17,282 nucleotides of DNA, taken from the NCBI GenBank assembly GCA_964631605.1, contig CAZVYG010000098.1:1-17282 (forward strand), written 5' to 3'. The stretch's first letter is position 1. Every line of letters begins with the position of its first letter. The position numbers and the translations under genes are program-made. The stretch comes from JARKQH01 sp964631605 (GTDB taxonomy: Bacteria > Verrucomicrobiota > Verrucomicrobiia > Limisphaerales > UBA8199). Shown here in pieces: positions 6,180 to 12,446 of the stretch. Below the pieces are notes generated by a model. That model saw only the letters and a list, made by a program, of their open reading frames with translations, ran no database searches and had not been told where the DNA came from.

Positions 6180-8057
6180 ATGCGCAACTATCTAAAGAAT
6201 GTGCTGCAACTGGTGAAGCCCTACCGCTTTCGGTTCGGGCTGGGCCTGCTGTGCGGATTCCTCTCCGGGATGCTGGCCTTTACGCTGCCCCTCTCGGTCA
6301 AGCTCGCCGTGGACACCGTGTTTGCCAGCCGCGCCGCCGACCCGGCGGCTGTCCAACCCACCCCTTCCGCAGGGGACGGCGCCGCGCCCGCCGCTGCCCC
6401 CGCGAAGATGGATACGCGGACGCGCATTCCAGCCCCGCTCCAGGCCATGCTCGACCGGTTCTGGCCCACTGACAGACCTTCCACAACCCAAAAGGTGATT
6501 GCCATCGCCCTGATCCCGACGGCGATGCTGGTGCGCGGCTTGCTCGGCTACCTGAACATTTACATGCTTTCGTGGGTGGGCATCCAGGCCGCCAACGATT
6601 TGCGCGTGAAGCTCTTCGCCCACGTCATCAACATGCCCATGAGCTTCTTCAGCCGGACCGGCACCGGCGAATGCATGGCGCGCATCGAAGGAGCGATGGC
6701 CGTCAACACCACCATCAACGGTTCGTTCGGAACCATAATACGCGAGCCGATCTCCATCCTCGTCCAGGTCATCACGCTGGTGGCCCTGCAACCCCTCCTG
6801 AGCCTCTTCACCCTCCTGGTCTTTCCCGTCTGCCTGGTGCCCGTCATCATCTACGGCCGCAAGCTCCGCAAGTCGCATTCGGGCATCCATGCCAAATTCG
6901 CCAATGTCGCGGCGGTGATGCACGAATCCTTTACCGGCGTCCGCGTGGTCAAGAGTTACAACCTCGAAAAAACGGTCGTCCAGCAGTTCCAGGATGCCAC
7001 CCGCGCCGTCATCAGTTTCTTCATGCGGTCGGTCCGCGCCAGCGAAGTGCCCGGCCCGGTCATCGAGTTCATCGGCGCGGTGGGCGTCGCGCTCATTTTC
7101 GCCTACTACGCCTTTGCGCCGGGCCATGCGCCGGCCGGGGACATTGGCAGCCTCCTCTACTTCTTCGTCGCCGTGTTTGGCCTCTACGCGCCCCTCAAGA
7201 ACCTCAGCCGCCTTCAAGGCCAGCTCGCCCTGGCCCGCGTCACCGTTGACCCTGCCTACCAACTCCTTGCCGAAACCACCACCGTCCCCGAACCGGCAAA
7301 CCCCAAGCCTCTTAACGCGCGGGGCGCGACGATTCGCTTCATTAACGTCTCCTTCTCGTACGGCGAAAAGCAGGTTTTGCACGACATCAATCTCACCATC
7401 AGGCCCGGCCAGTTGGTCGCCTTGGTGGGGCGCACCGGCTCCGGCAAAACCACCATCGCCAACTTGCTGCTGCGCTTCTACGACCCCCAATCCGGCTCGA
7501 TCCGGATTGGGGACACGGACATCCGCGAAGTCCGCTCTGCCGATTTGCGCGCCAACATCGCCGTGGTGGCCCAGGAGAATATCCTCTTTAACACCACCAT
7601 CCGCCGCAACATCGCCATGGGCCGCCCGGATGCCACGGATGCCGAAATCGAAGAGGCGGCCCGTCACGCTCACGCCCACGGGTTCATCCTGGAAAAACCC
7701 AAAGGCTATGACACCGTCGTGGGAGAAAAGGGCATCAACCTTTCCGGCGGCCAGCGCCAGCGCATTGCCATCGCCCGGGCCGTCCTGAAAAACGCCCCCA
7801 TTCTGATTCTCGACGAGGCCACCAGTTCGCTGGATTCCGAGTCCGAACGGGCGGTCCAGGCTGCCCTCGAGGAATTGATGAAAGACCGGACCACGATTTG
7901 TATTGCGCACCGCCTGTCCACCATTCAAAAAGCCGATGTTATCGTGGTGCTGGACAGCGGCCGAATCGTGGAAACCGGCACGCACGCCGAGCTCATTGCG
8001 CGGGGCGGAGTGTACCAAAAGCTCTACCACCTCCAGCATGACGCGGTGCCGGCCTGA
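6180..8057 (+). CDS. MsbA-like ABC exporter (fused membrane and ATPase domains)
   Basis: A 625-residue half-transporter. Residues 15-345 form the type I exporter membrane domain with six helices; residues 382-618 form the ATPase. Visible motifs are Walker A GRTGSGKTT (417-425), Q-loop Q466, signature LSGGQ (521-525), Walker B ILILDE with D545/E546, D-loop SSLD, and H577 of the switch. It should act as a homodimer exporting a lipid or other hydrophobic substrate; MsbA-type lipid A flippase is the closest description, but substrate cannot be read from sequence. Unusual is an insert of about 55 residues between helices 1 and 2 (50-105), rich in Ala and Pro. The ATG at 6180 gives a normal MsbA-type N-terminus (MRNYLKNVLQLVKPYRFRF). 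It follows the cbb3 genes by 122 bases and may be transcribed separately. Confidence 0.93.
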   Translation: MRNYLKNVLQLVKPYRFRFGLGLLCGFLSGMLAFTLPLSVKLAVDTVFASRAADPAAVQPTPSAGDGAAPAAAPAKMDTRTRIPAPLQAMLDRFWPTDRPSTTQKVIAIALIPTAMLVRGLLGYLNIYMLSWVGIQAANDLRVKLFAHVINMPMSFFSRTGTGECMARIEGAMAVNTTINGSFGTIIREPISILVQVITLVALQPLLSLFTLLVFPVCLVPVIIYGRKLRKSHSGIHAKFANVAAVMHESFTGVRVVKSYNLEKTVVQQFQDATRAVISFFMRSVRASEVPGPVIEFIGAVGVALIFAYYAFAPGHAPAGDIGSLLYFFVAVFGLYAPLKNLSRLQGQLALARVTVDPAYQLLAETTTVPEPANPKPLNARGATIRFINVSFSYGEKQVLHDINLTIRPGQLVALVGRTGSGKTTIANLLLRFYDPQSGSIRIGDTDIREVRSADLRANIAVVAQENILFNTTIRRNIAMGRPDATDAEIEEAARHAHAHGFILEKPKGYDTVVGEKGINLSGGQRQRIAIARAVLKNAPILILDEATSSLDSESERAVQAALEELMKDRTTICIAHRLSTIQKADVIVVLDSGRIVETGTHAELIARGGVYQKLYHLQHDAVPA

Positions 8058-8109
8058 CCCGGTTGGGGCGCAACAATCCAGCCGCGCCGGTGTTGTACAC
8101 GGCGAGCGA

Positions 8110-8149
8110 GGCCCCAGGGCGGCGCGTTCTGCCAACCGCCGCCCGGGCC
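8110..8149 (+). terminator. Strong intergenic hairpin, possible terminator of the ABC exporter gene
   Basis: Arms GGGCGGCG (8117-8124) and CGCCGCCC (8137-8144) pair perfectly. The loop adds GTT/AAC pairing (8126-8128 with 8134-8136) and the outside adds GGCCC/GGGCC (8110-8114 with 8145-8149). It lies 52 bases after the exporter stop. The bases after it are GGGTGTTTCT, only modestly U-rich, so it is an imperfect intrinsic terminator. It could instead protect the 3' end of the transcript or simply be an intergenic repeat. Confidence 0.45.
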
Positions 8150-8173
8150 GGGTGTTTCTAATGGTGCAATGAC

Positions 8174-8842
8174 ATGAATGGTCTGCCGAAAATCTTGAAA
8201 ATCGTTGGGGTGCTGGCGGTGGTGGTTGCCGTCGGAATCATCGTGGGCTTGTGGGGCAGCCGAAAGGCCGGCCCGCCCGAGCCCGTCCCGCCACCCCCCC
8301 CTGCCGAACCAACCAATCCCTCCGCTCCCTCCGGCGGCGCCGCGGGCGGCGGAGCGCCAGCCACTGGGTCCTCACCCGCCGCTTTCAACCCCGCTCCCGA
8401 CGCCCCGAGCGGAGATTCCCTCCCCGCCATGCAGTCCAATTGGGAAGAACGCATTGATGCCATCCTGGGCGCTGAGGGCGAGGAGTCCGTCAAAGCCCGC
8501 CAACTGCTCGAGTTGTTTCCAGCCCTGCCCGCCGACGGACAAGTCGAGGTCGCGCAGCACCTGTCCAACTTGCTGACAGACCCCGAGTATGCGCCCCTAG
8601 GTCATTACCTCACGAACGCCGCCCTGGCCGAGCCGGTGCTCGACGTGCTGATCGCTGATCTCCTGAATCGTCCCAACAGCGTCAAACTGCCTCTCCTCCT
8701 GGACGTGGCCCGCACCGAGTCCCATCCCAAAGCCGGAGAGGCGCTGGAAATCCTCCAGCTCTTCCTCGAGGAGGACTTTGGAAAAGATTGGGCCCGGTGG
8801 CAGTCGCGGCTCCAGCAGTGGCTCCAGGAAAATCCCGATTAG
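8174..8842 (+). CDS. Unrecognised single-pass membrane protein with Pro-rich linker
   Basis: A 222-residue protein I cannot assign. Residues 1-8 are short and basic, 9-28 form a strongly hydrophobic helix (uncleaved anchor or signal), and 30-82 are a low-complexity Pro/Ala/Gly linker with a run of prolines near 38-43. Residues 85-222 are a soluble, helix-rich domain (WEERIDAILG near its start, repeated Leu-rich helices, LEEDFGKDWARWQSRLQQW near the end) that resembles HEAT/armadillo-like helical stacks without a clear repeat consensus. Topology suggests an inner-membrane anchor with the helical domain held away from the membrane. It follows the exporter by 116 bases and faces the Hpt-like gene, whose stop is 25 bases away. 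The ATG at 8174 is the only start giving the helix at the N-terminus. Confidence 0.75.
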   Translation: MNGLPKILKIVGVLAVVVAVGIIVGLWGSRKAGPPEPVPPPPPAEPTNPSAPSGGAAGGGAPATGSSPAAFNPAPDAPSGDSLPAMQSNWEERIDAILGAEGEESVKARQLLELFPALPADGQVEVAQHLSNLLTDPEYAPLGHYLTNAALAEPVLDVLIADLLNRPNSVKLPLLLDVARTESHPKAGEALEILQLFLEEDFGKDWARWQSRLQQWLQENPD

Positions 8843-8867
8843 AGCCCAGCAGACCGCGCCCCTGTCT

Positions 8868-9293
8868 TCACCCCGCCTCTTGCAACCGGAGCCAGGCGAG
8901 ATAGCTCGTCAGGAACTGGCGCGCTTTTTCCAGCTCGGCACGCGCCTGTGGCAACAGCGCCTCCCCTCGTTCCAACGCGCCCTCGGCGCCCGCCTGTTGC
9001 AGTTGGCGGAACACTTGCGCGACGCCGCGCAACCCAACCTGCGCGCTGCCGCCATACCCCGCGTGGGCCCGGACGCGAAGGGCTCCGCTGTCACCCGTCG
9101 CCAACGCGGACGCGATTTCATCCACCGATCTCTCCGTCTCGCGCAGGTAAAGAGCCGTCAGTTCTTCAAGGTCGGCCGCGGTCCCGTCGAAGGAACTCAG
9201 AAATTTCTCCATGTCCACCAGCGATTCGTTCGCCGGGGGAGGGGCCGCCACGTGAGCTTTGGCTGAGTTTTTGGCTTGACGATTGTGGTTCAT
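8868..9293 (-). CDS. Hpt-like (histidine phosphotransfer) protein with altered active-site motif
   Basis: A 141-residue protein. After a disordered N-terminus (1-22), residues 25-133 follow the Hpt pattern: VDMEKFLSSFDGTAADLEEL, YLRETERSVDEIASAL, RVRAHAGYGGSAQVGL, then two more helices. In Hpt domains the phosphorylated His lies in AHxLKGSSAxxG; here H77 is kept and the downstream GSA...G pattern aligns, but the usual Leu and Lys are Gly79 and Tyr80. It might relay phosphate weakly, or be a non-catalytic adaptor. No histidine kinase or response regulator lies in the window. The ATG (9291-9293) overlaps the stop of the upstream 484-residue gene (ATGA), implying coupled translation; the longer in-frame start would run into that gene. 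Confidence 0.7.
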   Translation of the reverse strand: MNHNRQAKNSAKAHVAAPPPANESLVDMEKFLSSFDGTAADLEELTALYLRETERSVDEIASALATGDSGALRVRAHAGYGGSAQVGLRGVAQVFRQLQQAGAEGALERGEALLPQARAELEKARQFLTSYLAWLRLQEAG

Positions 9294-10744
9294 AGGGTTG
9301 CCCTTTGCCCGGCGCTGGAGGGTTGACCGCGCGGCGCGGCAGTTGCGGCCGGGCTGTTTTCCCGCCACCCAAAGAGGTGGCGCCGCTTGATCAGTTCAAC
9401 CAGTGGCGGCGGCACTTGGTCTTCCCAAGCCGGGTCTCCGGCCTGGATTCGGGCCAGGACGTCCCGTCGCCGGAGAGGCAGCAGGTCGGCGCGATACTGG
9501 GCAATCGCTTGGATGTAGCGGTTTTCCACCAGGTAGGCATACAGGTGTCTCAGCCGGCTCGGCACCGGGTAGTTTTCCACCGTCAACAGTTCGCCCGATT
9601 CCAAATCCAGATGCGGATAGACATAGAGCCGGGCGGGGTTCTTGAAGAGCTGGCCCAGGCCGCCCAAAAGGCCGCCCTCGCTGTCGTTGTAAAAGCTCTC
9701 GTCGAGAATTTCCTGGAGGTTGGACGCCCCCAGCGCAATGCCCATCGGCCGCTTGGTGTATCGCGACAGGTAGGCGGCCAGCCGATGGAAACGCCGAAAA
9801 TTCGAAACCAATACCATTTGCCCCAAGGCCTGCAGCGTGTCCGCCCGGTGCAGAAAATCCGTTTCGTCCACCCCGTCGGCCGTGGTCAAATGCCGCAGCG
9901 TCATCTCCATCAACACCACCGGCGACTCCCCCTCCAAATCCGGCTCGCGCACAAACTGTTCCAGACCGCGCTCGAGCACATCCAGGGTGGCCTTGGTCAC
10001 CGGCCGGAAACTGCCGCGCAACACCATCACCGGCTTGTTGTAGAGCACCTCCGCCCACTGGGCCGCCTCCCCGTGGGCGGTGAACATGGCCGCCTCGGTC
10101 AAATCGCCGCGCACCAGTTGCAGGGCCATCAGCCGGTTATCCACGCCGGCAAAACCCGGTCCCGCAAAGTGGATCATATCCACTTCAATCCGTTCCCAGC
10201 TCAGGTCGTCCAGGAGGGACCGGATCAACGCCGGCGGGTCACGGTGCAGGTAGCACGCGCCGTAGAGCAGGTTCACTCCCAAAATGCCGAGCGCCTCTTG
10301 TTGCCGCACATTCTCCTTGTCGAGCATCCGCACATGCAGAAACAGCTCCGACGGATCGGCGCCCGGCTGATCCTGGAACCGAATGCCCATCCAGCCATCC
10401 CCCCGCTCCTTCCGCGTCGCCACAGTGTTGGCGAACACGAAAAATGCCGTCTTGTCGCCCACCCTGCTCTCCAACCTCGCGAGCAGCAACTCATACTCGT
10501 AGTCCAGCATCGCCTTCAGCCGGGCGCGGCTCACGTAACGCTCCGTCGGCCCGTAAATCGCGTCGCTGACCGCCATGTCATAGGCCGAAATCGTCTTCGC
10601 CACCGTCTTGGCCGCGCCCCCGACGCGGAAGAACCACCGCGCCACTTCCTGGCCGGCGCCAATCTCTGCGAAGGTTCCGTAACGTTTCGCGTCCTGGTTG
10701 ATTTGCCGCGCTTTCTGGCGCGTATCCAGCTTCTCGTTGGGCAT
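9290..10744 (-). CDS. Conserved 484-residue protein of unknown function
   Basis: A 484-residue, probably cytoplasmic protein without signal peptide or membrane helix. It belongs to a family I recall from cyanobacteria, Planctomycetota and related phyla, marked by FAEIGAGQEVARWFFRVGG (25-43) followed by SAYDMAVSDAIYG (53-65). Database members carry misleading labels such as TonB-dependent receptor or nicotinate-nucleotide adenylyltransferase; no motif for either is visible here (no beta-barrel features, no HxGH). Other recognisable stretches are WMGIRFQDQPG, QQEALGILGVNLLYGA, IEVDMIHFAGPGFAGVDNRLMALQ and, near the end, YLVENRYIQAIAQY. The C-terminal 25 residues are Ala/Pro-rich and look disordered. 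It is followed by the Hpt-like gene with ATGA overlap and preceded by the metalloprotease gene by 84 bases. Function unknown. Confidence 0.85.
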   Translation of the reverse strand: MPNEKLDTRQKARQINQDAKRYGTFAEIGAGQEVARWFFRVGGAAKTVAKTISAYDMAVSDAIYGPTERYVSRARLKAMLDYEYELLLARLESRVGDKTAFFVFANTVATRKERGDGWMGIRFQDQPGADPSELFLHVRMLDKENVRQQEALGILGVNLLYGACYLHRDPPALIRSLLDDLSWERIEVDMIHFAGPGFAGVDNRLMALQLVRGDLTEAAMFTAHGEAAQWAEVLYNKPVMVLRGSFRPVTKATLDVLERGLEQFVREPDLEGESPVVLMEMTLRHLTTADGVDETDFLHRADTLQALGQMVLVSNFRRFHRLAAYLSRYTKRPMGIALGASNLQEILDESFYNDSEGGLLGGLGQLFKNPARLYVYPHLDLESGELLTVENYPVPSRLRHLYAYLVENRYIQAIAQYRADLLPLRRRDVLARIQAGDPAWEDQVPPPLVELIKRRHLFGWRENSPAATAAPRGQPSSAGQRATL

Positions 10745-10828
10745 AGCTACATCGCCAATATGGACCCTTCCACCGCCTCACGCGAGCCTCTTATGCATCG
10801 GCTCACCCCCGCCCGAGAGACTCTTCCT

Positions 10829-11659
10829 TCAGCGGCTCGCACTGAGCGGTAGGTGTGTCGAGGCCATTCCCAGCAGCAGGAACAGAATCAGGCCGAAATA
10901 CAGCGCCGCCATCGCCAGTCTCCGCCCGGCCGGGACTTCAAAATAACGCAGCTCCTGGTCCGTCTTGGGGCGGAACAGAAACCACAGGCGTGGCAGCGAC
11001 AACACCAGGATCAGCGCGACAATAAAATTCGGATGGAACACCATCATCGCTCCCATCACCACCGCGCCCACCAGCCAAAGCCACGGCGAAAGCGCCGTCA
11101 CGATCCGGCCTCCGTCCAAAAACCCGATCGGCGCGAGGTTGAACAGGTTCAGGAAAAAACCGGTGTAGGCCAGTGCCCGGAACAAGGCATTGCCGCTGGC
11201 CAGGTAGATGACTTCGCACACCGCCGCTCCGGCGGTCCCCAGCAACGGCCCGCCAATCCCCACCCACGCTTCCACCCAGGCATCTCTCGGCGCCTCCTTC
11301 AGCGCGATCAGCGCCCCCATGAACGGAATGAATACCGGCGCCCCCACCTTCAGCCCGAACTGCCGCGCCGCCACCAAATGCCCGCACTCGTGGATCAACA
11401 GCAGCAACACAAACCCCACCGCGAACATCCACCCCCACGCCAGCGCATACGCCCCGATGGACAACAACATCGTTCCCCCCGTCTTGAGCAGAATCGGGAA
11501 GAATTTCAACACCGGCACCACCAGAAACTTCAGCTGCACCAGCCCCACAGCCACGGGTGTCAGCAGCTTCTTGAGTTGCTGCCCCAACGTTGGCTCCGTC
11601 CCCGGCGGTGGCCCATAATGCGGCTCCAGCGGCGGCGGACGTTCACCTGTTTCAGACAT
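10829..11659 (-). CDS. Site-2 protease (M50) family membrane metalloprotease
   Basis: A 276-residue polytopic membrane protein. A Pro-rich N-terminal tail (1-25) precedes hydrophobic segments at about 36-58 and 62-88. The zinc site is HECGH at 90-94 (H90, E91, H94), with the second M50 motif NLFNLAPIGFLDGG at 171-184, where D182 is the third zinc ligand. Further helices are at about 130-153, 157-178, 188-230 and 253-270. M50 enzymes cleave substrates within the membrane, for example anti-sigma factors. No PDZ domain is present, so it is the compact type rather than RseP-like. No sigma/anti-sigma pair is visible in the window. The ATG at 11657-11659 has GGAG about 11 bases upstream. It lies 72 bases after the yjbQ-like gene on the same strand. 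Confidence 0.88.
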   Translation of the reverse strand: MSETGERPPPLEPHYGPPPGTEPTLGQQLKKLLTPVAVGLVQLKFLVVPVLKFFPILLKTGGTMLLSIGAYALAWGWMFAVGFVLLLLIHECGHLVAARQFGLKVGAPVFIPFMGALIALKEAPRDAWVEAWVGIGGPLLGTAGAAVCEVIYLASGNALFRALAYTGFFLNLFNLAPIGFLDGGRIVTALSPWLWLVGAVVMGAMMVFHPNFIVALILVLSLPRLWFLFRPKTDQELRYFEVPAGRRLAMAALYFGLILFLLLGMASTHLPLSASR

Positions 11660-11731
11660 GGTTGTTTACTCTCCGGTGGAATCCGCGGCCGGTCAATGTC
11701 TCCGGCGCTCGACCGCGCGCTCGCGGCCGCC

Positions 11732-12151
11732 TTACTCCCCGATGATTTTGACCAATACCCGCTTGCGCCGCCGCCCATCGAACTCGCCGTAGTAAATCTG
11801 CTCCCACGGCCCCAGGTCCAGCTTGCCCTTGGTGATGGCGACCACCACTTCGCGGCCCATAATCTGCCGTTTCAAGTGGGCGTCAGCGTTATCCTCCCCC
11901 GTGCGGTTGTGATGGTATTGCGCCACCGGTTCGTGCGGCGCCAGCTTCTCCAGCCACACCTCGTAATCGTGCAGCAACCCGTCTTCCGCGTCATTGATGT
12001 ACACCGATGCCGTGATGTGCATCGCGTTCACCAGGCACAGCCCTTCCTGCACCCCGCTCCGCCGCACCAGGTTCTCCACCGTGGGCGTGATGTTCACAAA
12101 ACCCCGCCGGCTCGGCACCTCGAACCACAAATATTCCGTCAGCGATTTCAT
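11732..12151 (-). CDS. YjbQ/UPF0047 family protein
   Basis: A 139-residue protein matching the YjbQ family along its length: MKSLTEYLWFEVPSRRGFVN at the start, MHITASVYINDAEDGLLHD (44-62), NADAHLKRQIMG (88-99), and GKLDLGPWEQIYYGEFDGRR (109-128). The conserved His, Asp and Glu residues of the family's putative metal or substrate pocket are present. Some members show weak thiamine-phosphate synthase activity in vitro, hence the label secondary thiamine-phosphate synthase, but the cellular role is unsettled. I choose the ATG at 12149-12151, where homologues typically start and which has a G-run just upstream; an ATG six codons earlier (12169) is possible. It is the first gene of the minus-strand cluster and is divergent from the glycoside hydrolase gene. 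Confidence 0.92.
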   Translation of the reverse strand: MKSLTEYLWFEVPSRRGFVNITPTVENLVRRSGVQEGLCLVNAMHITASVYINDAEDGLLHDYEVWLEKLAPHEPVAQYHHNRTGEDNADAHLKRQIMGREVVVAITKGKLDLGPWEQIYYGEFDGRRRKRVLVKIIGE

Positions 12152-12237
12152 GCCCCCATTCTGCGCCAAACTGGTGCGGCGCTGAAGCCCAAAAAGTAAA
12201 GCCCATCCCCGGTACCCCTCCGTTTTCCCAATCTCGA

Positions 12238-12255
12238 AATCTCAAATCTGAGATT
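12238..12255. repeat. 7-bp palindrome with 4-base loop
   Basis: AATCTCA (12238-12244) and TGAGATT (12249-12255) are perfect inverted repeats around AATC. The preceding AATCTCGA (12230-12237) is a near copy of the left half. On the minus strand this reads as the GAGATTT/CAGATTT type of simple sequence that often gives spurious peptides such as LRFEIS. It is directly beside the octamer array. Confidence 0.6.
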
Positions 12256-12264
12256 CCCTTCCCC

Positions 12265-12368
12265 ACCTTCCCACCTTTTCACCTTCGCACCTTCGCACCT
12301 TCGCACCTTCCCACCTTCGCACCTTCCCACCTTGCCACCTTCGCACCTGCCTACCTTTCCACCTTCTG
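12265..12368. repeat. Tandem array of an 8-bp unit, 13 copies
   Basis: Thirteen consecutive 8-bp units start at 12265, 12273, 12281 and so on to 12361. Most read ACCTTCGC or ACCTTCCC; variants are ACCTTTTC, ACCTTGCC, ACCTGCCT and ACCTTTCC, and the last is ACCTTCTG. The first four bases ACCT are invariant in all copies. On the minus strand the unit is AAGGTGCG-like and purine-rich, with GG doublets at 8-base spacing. The period is not a multiple of three, so it is not coding. There are no spacers, so it is not a CRISPR array. Confidence 0.9.
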
Positions 12369-12405
12369 GAAATCCCGAGTCAGCGCGGGGCGCGGTGTCC
12401 AGAAG
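12363..12405. repeat. 8-bp inverted repeat between the octamer array and the promoter
   Basis: CTTCTGGA (12363-12370) and TCCAGAAG (12398-12405) are perfect inverted repeats separated by 27 bases. The left arm overlaps the last octamer unit. The pair lies upstream of the -10 element at 12435. It could be an operator for a dimeric regulator with widely spaced half-sites, or a cruciform remnant; nothing further supports either. Confidence 0.45.
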
Positions 12406-12431
12406 TCCGACTTTCGCCAGCCGTGCCGCGC

Positions 12432-12440
12432 TGGTATAAT
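12432..12440 (+). promoter_or_regulatory. Extended -10 promoter for the glycoside hydrolase gene
   Basis: TGGTATAAT is a perfect extended -10 element (TG-N-TATAAT). No good -35 is found (the 17-base-spaced hexamer is TTTCGC), which extended -10 promoters tolerate. Transcription would start about 7 bases after the hexamer, at about 12447, where the GTG start codon lies. Confidence 0.55.
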
Positions 12441-12446
12441 AAACCC

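Larger units (their letters stand above)
12152..12446. other. Divergent intergenic region between yjbQ-like and glycoside hydrolase genes
   Basis: About 295 bases without a credible gene. It contains, left to right, a 7-bp palindrome (12238-12255), a tandem array of an 8-bp unit (12265-12368), an 8-bp inverted repeat (12363-12405) and an extended -10 promoter (12432-12440), each listed separately. No clear promoter for the yjbQ-like gene is visible. Short reading frames here are translations of the repeats. Confidence 0.8.

Noticed and set aside
6192..8135. A 647-codon minus-strand frame opposite the ABC exporter
   Set aside because: It is a shadow of a protein with all ABC motifs; its translation is Gly/Asp/His-rich without domains.
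9036..9068. Frameshift as explanation of the altered Hpt motif
   Set aside because: The residues on both sides of Gly79-Tyr80 align with the Hpt pattern without gap, so a local indel is not indicated.
9290..10744. TonB-dependent receptor or nicotinate-nucleotide adenylyltransferase identity for the 484-residue protein
   Set aside because: These are labels I recall for family members, but no signal peptide, plug or barrel, and no nucleotidyltransferase HxGH motif is visible.
9305..12199. Two long plus-strand open frames (515 and 448 codons) opposite the minus-strand cluster
   Set aside because: They are antisense to three recognised proteins, lack any domain, and are rich in His/Arg/Gln/Pro as expected for shadows of GC-rich genes.
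12148..12330. A 60-codon minus-strand frame with CEGGKVRRCEGAKVKRWEG-like peptide
   Set aside because: It is simply the 8-bp tandem repeat read through three frames and the palindrome; no start context or homologous function.
12265..12368. CRISPR array
   Set aside because: Units are 8 bases, contiguous and without spacers, and no cas genes are present.
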